64,000 nt of DNA, taken from Rotaria sordida (Eukaryota > Rotifera > Eurotatoria > Philodinida > Philodinidae). The DNA lies in the NCBI GenBank assembly GCA_905250125.1, contig CAJNOL010000793.1, forward strand, positions 31,719 through 95,718, in the 5' to 3' direction. The notes under the pieces were generated by a model. The model was not told the origin of the DNA. It did not search any database and worked only from the letters and a program-made list of their open reading frames with translations. The position numbers and the translations under genes were made by a program. Of the stretch, positions 57,202 through 64,000 are shown one piece after another; position 1 is the first letter of the stretch; each line of letters opens with the position of its first letter.

Positions 57202-60200
57202 ATGGTACTTAAATTACCACCACTTGAATTTACTGAAGCAGTTGCAGATTCACCTGAATTTCGTGAAAAATTACGTCAACATGAAAATGAACTTGAAAAT
57301 ACATCAAATGCAATAAAATCATTAATTAAAAAATTAAATGAAGTTCTAGTAGCGAATAAAAGTATGTTCTTTTTTTTTTTTTGTTTTTAAATTAAACAAT
57401 AGAATATATTTCCGTTTATAGCTCTATCAAAAGCATCACGAGGTGTTGCAGAAACATTAAAAAGTTTTAAATTTTACGTTGTTGGAACTAAACAAACAGA
57501 TGAAGAACGAGATATAGGTTTGTTATTATAATAAAAGTTATTGTTAAAAGTTTATTTGATTTTGTTTGAATTAGAATCTTCACTTTCATATATGGGTGAA
57601 GTCTTACATCGAATAGAGGAAGCAAGAGATGCACTTGTAAGTTTTATTGAATGGAAAAATTTATTTCTATAAAATATTTTTATTATTTTCAATAGAATAC
57701 TTCATCGGAAACATATTTAAAAAAATTAGATGAATTTCGAAAAACAACAATTGGAAAAGCAAAAGTTTGTTAATAAAAGAAAAATTTGAAAAAATTTTTC
57801 TATTAATTTTTATTTATTAATAGAATAAAAAAAAAGAATTTGATAAAACAACACAACGTTATTGTGCAATGATTGAAAATAATATGAAAATACCAACGAA
57901 ACGATCTGATTTATTTCAAGAAGTAAATTGTTTATATGATTTATTTAGTTTTTCTTTTTTTTTTTTAATAATTTCTTTGAATTTTTCAGGCAGATGCAAA
58001 TCTTCAAATGCAAACAAAAAAATTTCGTGAAGAAACACTTGATTATGTTTTTTTATTACAACAAGTACAAGAAAGAAAAAAATTTGATTTTGTCGAAACA
58101 GTAAATTAGAAATATTAATTTTTCTATATATTTACAAGACAAAAAAAAAAATATTGAATTCTTTTAGCTTTTAGCTTTAATGCTTAATTTTCTATCATTT
58201 TATCATGCAGGTAAGAAAAGAAGTTTTTTTTTTTGTTGTATTTTATTTTTATTAAATAAAATTTTAGGACAAGAAATTTATAAAGAATTTGATTATTTTA
58301 TTCGATTTTTACATTATCGTGTATTAAAAGTATGAAAAGAAAAATTTTTTTAAAAAGATAAAATAAAAAAATGTTTTTATTTATATTTTTAGTGTCGAGA
58401 AAATTTTGATTGTTTTCAACGTGAAGGTGAAGAATTAAAATGGAAAATGTTAATGGTTAGATAAAAGAAATAAATAAATAAATTATATTCAAATATTTAT
58501 TATCTTTATTTAGAGACCAGAAGAACATTTATCTAAAAATCAAGAATTCGATCGTGAAGGTTATTTATTTCTTATTGAACGAAGTATATAAAAATTATAT
58601 ATTATCAATGTAGTTTTATTGTATTTCGAAAACTTTTTCTATTAGATAAACTTATTGGTACAACAGCAATAACTAAACATTATTGTCAATTTAGAAAAGA
58701 TATTAATCTATTTCGAATGATCACTTTTACACAGACAAGTACAAAGCAGGTATTTTCAAAGAATTTGATTTTACATAATTATTATTTTGATATAATGAAA
58801 TATAAAAAGATCTATATGAAAAATTCTTCGAATATGGTTTTTCTAAGTAGATCTGTATTCTCTAGTGCGAAATATTGTTCTCTAAAAGTATGAGAAATGG
58901 AATAGGATATCAAAACTATTTGTGAAATTAGTAGAAGAAAAATGGCAAAATATAAAATAAAGAGTATCGAACTAGAAATAAGACGTTACTTCTGGGATCG
59001 AAGTTTTTTCTTTGCAGATATAATAACAATCAATCAAAATTATAAATGAATTCTTTATAGACTGAGATTATCTGAATGATAATAATTAAATTAAATGCAA
59101 AGATAAGAACAATTATTTGTCAAGGTGAAATTCGAATTAAAACTTATCATAACATTCAACATAAATACATTGATGCTAGAAACAAAATCGAAACTAAAAC
59201 AACTGATCTTGTGTTTCATATCTAATTGATCATTCAGTAATTTTCAATTCTACACCACATACAATATTTTTGCTTAGCTTGTTATTAATATTGAATCTTT
59301 TTGTGACTGACGAGAGAAGTTCTCCAGTTGATTAATCACTTTTGAGTCTAAACTATGTGTATCATGTAGTCTCAAATGAATTTTGAATATTCTGAAAACA
59401 GTTCGTGTCCTCATTTTATTGTTACATCGATACTGTAAATTTACAGTAGTCATTAAATGAATACTGTGGAATAGGAACATCAGGAAATCTGATTTTCGTA
59501 TTTTGACTTGATGAAATTTTGTTTATAGATAGATCTTCATGAGAATAATTTATTGTAAAAGTTTTCATATCTCTTGATTAGCTTCTATATTGAAATAAGA
59601 ACATCGAATCTACCGTTATATATGAACGATGTAAAAGATACGCTTATATCATAGTTGTATTGTAAGATGAGAACAACAATAAGATCTGAAATATTCACAA
59701 GAAACTATTCTTAGCAAGAACTACCTCTATGTAAAGTTTTATGTCGTAATTCGAAAATAAGTTTTTCTGGATCATGACATTCATTTTAAAAACTACTGTA
59801 AAAGTACAGTATCTCCGTAGCAATAACTCTAAGGACACGAACTCTTTACTACTCATTTGGATCCACATGATGCACGTAATCTCGACTCAAAAGCGATTAA
59901 TCAGTTGAGGAATTTCCCTTCTAAAACTTGAAAAGGCTAGTTATGGTCAAACCTACCTAGTAAATCACTAAATACAAGACTTTTATTGAAATTACTATTC
60001 AAATTAGAATATTTATCACCCTTCTATAAAGCTTGATTTTCTATATATTTAATTTTAGTTAACTCCATATGATGTATTTGTTCGTCATTGTATTGTTCAT
60101 CCAGCTGATGAAAAATTAGATAAACGCTTTATGTTTGATTTACATGCTATTGAAAAAGGTGGATCATCAGATAAAATGTCAATATTTACATTTCAAGCTA

Positions 60201-60912
60201 TGAATGAAGAAGATTTCGAAGGATGGGTATTTATTACTGGTGGACAAATAAATGTATCGAAACCAGAATTATCATTAAAAACTGAAATGCAAAGTAAAAA
60301 AAAAAATTATGATATAAATTTATAGAAAAAATAAAACAAAATCATATTGTATAATTAGATGAATTAGATGATTCGGGTATTGATTTTGTTAAAAAATGTA
60401 TTCAAGTTATTGAACGACGTGGTCTTGATGAACAAGGTCTTTATCGTGTTGTTGGAATGCAATCAAAAGTTAATTCTTTAGTAGCTGGTCATTTCGGTAA
60501 TTAGTAATTGTTTTTTTTTTTTTGTTTTTGAACATAGAATAATACAAAAATTTTATTATTTCAGATGCACATAAAACACTTGCACAACGTTTAGCAACAC
60601 CTGTTGAAGAAGATATGGAATTAAAAACTATATGTTCAGCACTTAAACTTTTTTTACGAACATTAAAAGAACCTGTTTTTACATTTAAATTACATAATCG
60701 ATTTATAGAAGCAGCAAGTAATAAAAAAATTTCATAGATATTTTTTTTGAATTTTTTTTTCAAAAAAAAAAAAAAACATTTATTAAATTTAGTGATTGAT
60801 GATAAAGCTGAACGTATTCGAACACTTCATAGTTTAATAAAAGAATTACCTAAAGAAAATTATGATCTATTATATGTTCTTATGACACATTTACATAAGT
60901 AAATAGTCACTT

Positions 60913-60944
<32 letters not shown>

Positions 60945-63097
60945 GAAATCAATTAACAATAAGACTTTATGTTTAGAGTATCAGAACATAATGAAAAAAA
61001 TCTTATGACACCTGTCAATTTAGGTGTTTGTTTTGGTCCATCATTACTTCGACCAGAATTTGAAACAGTTTCATCAATATATGATATTAAATTTCGTAAT
61101 GCTATTGTTGAATTAATTATAATACATTATGATAAAATGTTTAAAACTAAACTTGAACAACAAGATATTGATGAAATGGTTGGTTCAAGTGAACAAGATC
61201 AAGCTAGTGGTGTAAATTTAAGCAATTCATTATCATCATTAGTTGTAATAATTTATTTTTAAATACAAAAAAAACAAAATCGATTAATTTTATTAATTTA
61301 TTTTTAGTCTCTTACAAGACGAGGAGCACCACCAGCGACTAGTGAAATGATTGAAACAACAGCTGATGCACGTCGAAGAGGTTTATATAATCCCGATTAT
61401 CATATCAATGAAACAAATAAACATTTATTTCCTTATATGCCAGAAGATAATACTAGAAAAGAGTGTAAGTAGAATATAATTTATTTATGTAAATATATTC
61501 TTTTTTCATGATTCAAAACTTAAGTTGTAGTTCAAAGAAAATTTCTTTTGATACTTGTTGAGTCAAACGAACAAATAAAAGATACTCGAAGATGTTTGTA
61601 CTTAGAAATGATCATTATACATAACTCAATATTTTCCGCCATTGACTTTTTAATTAAGTGAAACACATGGCAAGTGTAACATATTTCCGAATGAAAGTTT
61701 ATTTTTTCGATTGTCACTTTTTGGTGAGCTAGCATACAGTCGTACATGATCTATATGCAGAAACAAATAATAAGTCTCATTCTCTACAAAGATTTTAACA
61801 TTAACTACCGAACTTACAGTAGTTACTATAAGTTCGATAATGATCCGAAAGAATCAACTGGGTCTCCAAACGTGAGATATCCAATTTGTTTTTTGTTATT
61901 TCATACAAACTATTTTCAACCATATGCCACCTCACTGGACGATCAAAATCAAGAAACGAGCTTTTGCTCAGAAAATGGCGTACAAATTATAGGATTTCCA
62001 TTTTTCTGAAAAAAAAACCGGCGCACTTTCCATAGTTCACTTGTTACAGAACACTGTGCGTGCACGAGAAATGCGATCAATTTAAACCATTACTATAGTC
62101 TATTTTTCTACTATAAAACTTCTTTAAAAAAATTTCTATCATTTATGAAAAACATAACGTTTGGAAGAGAGGATAGAAACATTGGATTGAACTAACCCAA
62201 CAAAAAAAACTTAGTCCATGATTTTTGTAAATCGGTTCATTTCGAGTCTTGATACATATAATAAAATTCAAATATCTTCTTCATCACAAATAAAACATTA
62301 AGAACACGATGAAGTTATTTAAATCTAAATAATATCAAACTATTGTCATAATTTCAATATTCTTTTTCTAGCCAGTTCAAGTAGCAGTTTAGAATCTCTT
62401 ACTAATGTATCACCAGCTGGTACTCAATCAATACATAGTATGTTAAAATTTTAATATATTCTCTTCTGTTATATAGATTTTTGTATTTCATCATATTAAA
62501 TAAGGTTCCAATGCATTCAGTATTATTAGCAATCAAATACGCTCAATTTCATCATCATCTTTTACAAAACAAATATCATCATCTGAAAATCAAGGTCGTT
62601 TATCGACAACAAGCACGAATATTTCAATATCATCAAAACTTGAACCAACTAATATTTCATCTTCAACAATAAGAACAACAGCAATATCGAGCATGACAAA
62701 TCCTACATCGAAATTGTTCGTAAATAATTACATTTTTTTTTGTTTTTTATTATAATATTAAATTTTTTTCTTATAGACAAACTCGTGCTATAACATTATA
62801 TCCTTGTACAGCTGATAATGATTCAGAATTATCATTTAATGCACATGAAATTGTTACTCAGAGTAAGTTTAAAAGAAAAAAAAAACAAATCTTATAAAAA
62901 TAAAGTACTATGAATTTTTTCTTTTCTAGTTCGACGAACGAAAGAACCTGGTTGGGTAAGTTATATTATCTTCTGCTCTTCTTTTTTATGATCAAATAAG
63001 ACGTTTTTTTTTTCTCTCTGTTTAGTTAATGGGTACAATTAATGGTAAAACTGGTTTAATACCAGAAAATTATATAAGTTTTACTAGTGGTGTATGA
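57202..63097 (+). CDS. BAR-PH-RhoGAP-SH3 protein, GRAF/oligophrenin family
   Basis: Twenty-two exons encode 817 residues: 57202-57361, 57422-57517, 57575-57636, 57696-57764, 57824-57922, 57990-58100, 58168-58210, 58268-58329, 58393-58455, 58514-58583, 58646-58749, 60059-60293, 60359-60496, 60565-60717, 60793-60898, 60977-61241, 61308-61464, 62372-62437, 62505-62715, 62777-62862, 62930-62955, 63026-63097. An N-terminal BAR domain (about 1-235, starting LPPLEFTEAVADSPEFR) bends membranes; a PH domain (about 260-385) follows. The RhoGAP domain (about 395-575) has the arginine finger in GLYRVVG (Arg421), RTLKEPVF and NLGVCFGPSLLRP. Then comes a Ser-rich linker and a C-terminal SH3 (about 759-813, ITLYPCTADNDSELSF). 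This matches ARHGAP26/10/42, which inactivate Rho GTPases at endocytic membranes and adhesions; the SH3 excludes oligophrenin-1 proper. Confidence 0.95.
59303..59935. repeat. MITE family copy B, in RhoGAP gene intron 11
   Basis: A fuller copy of the element seen at 53484-53925. Left arm about 59303-59560, right arm about 59690-59935, inverse complements of each other. Shared words are GAGAAGTTCTCCAGTTGAT, TGATTAATCACTTTTGAGTC, ATACTGTA and AAATGAAT. The element accounts for about half of the unusually long (1.3 kb) intron 58750-60058. No coding capacity. Confidence 0.78.
60914..60941 (+). repeat. Poly-T tract in RhoGAP gene intron 15
   Basis: An uninterrupted run of about 28 T just upstream of the exon-16 acceptor, serving as or extending its pyrimidine tract. 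Length is likely to vary between alleles or assemblies. Confidence 0.8.
61465..62371 (+). other. Long intron 17 of the RhoGAP gene
   Basis: 907 bp, against about 60 bp for most introns of this gene. It contains only weak short frames and a slightly G+C-richer patch at about 62010-62090. No recognised element. Confidence 0.45.
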
Positions 63098-64000
63098 AAA
63101 TTTCTATTTATTTTTTCTTGTTGTGATATTACGAATATCCACCTAAATTCATCTTTGACTTGTTGATCTTGTCACACGACTCTAGTCGGTTTTAATTATA
63201 GACTCTAATCTTATTTAAATGAAACAAAAAACGAATATTAAATATATAAGAATATTTATTTTGTTTTTTCCTTGTTTATGTGCGTGAAAATTAATCGTAT
63301 TTTATTTTGTAAATTGTTTCAATTATTATTCACTATATGATGCGTGCGTGTGTGTGTGGGTGTGTAAGTTTTTCTTTATTGAATGGTATTCGAACTTTTT
63401 TTTTGTTGTTACTGTAATTGGAAAAACCAATTTATGAGAAACAAACATTTCATCTAGGCTTTCTTTTTTTTTTTTGTCAAATGTATGTATCGGTTTTAAA
63501 TCTTTTTTCGTATCACTGCTCGCATTTTTGTTTGTATACTTAGATGGATGTATATGTTGAGTAGTTCCATGAAAATATTGTTTATGATTGATTCAATTTT
63601 TCTTTGCTATCTAAAAGAAGAAAGGAGCGAATTCGATCGAATATTTAAAATCTTGTACTAATGGATGATTTTTATGATTTGACATTAATCATGCAACGAA
63701 AGTAGTTTGACGAAATATTCTACGATTTTTCAGCCTCTTAAATCAACATGCAGACAAGCGACTATCAGGATTTAACTACAGAACAGGATATATGTAGAAC
63801 ACTGGTGACATATAAATAGATGGCACCACTTTCACCACGCCCACGAAAGAATGCAGCGTAGGTGGTACCGCTTATTAACATGTCAATGGTATGCAGTAGA
63901 ACTTGATAATGAAGGAAGTCTTCTCTAGCACCGTATATATACTGCGACATATATAAATCTTCTTCATCTGTCTTAGAGTAGTTTATCTTAAAGTGTTTTC
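63098..64000. other. 3' flank of RhoGAP gene, no further gene recognised
   Basis: 903 bp including the probable 3' UTR. A GTGTGTGTGTGGGTGTG run lies at about 63345-63367. A short frame on the minus strand at 63765-63950 is not convincing. Nothing else is seen up to the window end. Confidence 0.45.

Noticed and set aside
1-64000. tRNA, rRNA or CRISPR features
   Set aside because: No T-loop plus D-loop pairs with proper spacing, no rRNA core sequence and no regularly spaced identical repeats were seen; short GATTCGAA-like words occur inside coding exons.

Overview
The window looks like nuclear DNA of a small-genome invertebrate, most likely a bdelloid rotifer (about 70% sure). The basis is strong A+T bias, animal-type genes split by many introns of roughly 45-70 bp, 3' splice-acceptor motifs placed immediately before start codons (as expected for spliced-leader trans-splicing), a WWE plus ADP-ribosyltransferase gene of a type I recall as expanded in bdelloids, and degenerate TGTGGG-like repeats, the motif I recall for bdelloid telomeres. 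No rRNA or tRNA gene and no CRISPR array is visible.

Layout. 1-1731 (-): 5' part of an SLC22 transporter, cut by the window edge. 3256-5712: decayed piggyBac relic joined to an inverted pair of small secreted-peptide-like exons and a tandem duplication. 6058-9080 (+): ERp29-like ER protein, then tafazzin. 12433-13510 (+): unknown 174-residue protein, followed by a palindromic TA-flanked element (13714-14287). 14510-20325 (-): U2 snRNP A' and, overlapping its last codons, RNase P/MRP subunit POP1. 21514-25537 (+): tight series of mL40, CENPV-like and STPG1-like genes. 26517-27225: long foldback repeat. 29082-30418 (-): AAA ATPase. 32221-36724 (+): dual-specificity phosphatase, then ZMYND10. 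37244-38801 (+): F-box protein.

38802-47133 is an accessory island. It holds a 1.4-kb foldback element, an intronless WWE-ART gene, three G-rich/C-rich repeat pairs whose orientation resembles telomere end-to-end junctions, and a gene 3' end truncated against the last repeat block. After it come a 7TM receptor (49044-49973, +), a minus-strand run of eL6, an ankyrin protein and a sterol reductase (50053-55371), and a 22-exon BAR-PH-RhoGAP-SH3 gene (57202-63097, +).

How the genes go together. Core housekeeping genes (eL6, mL40, U2A', POP1, tafazzin, ERp29) alternate with ciliary/sperm-axoneme genes (ZMYND10, STPG1). Several same-strand neighbours are closely spaced, and one pair overlaps, suggesting polycistronic transcription resolved by trans-splicing. 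Repeats sit in long introns and intergenic gaps. Exon coordinates were read by hand from splice motifs and frame; every multi-exon model given keeps one open frame, but individual junctions still need transcript support.
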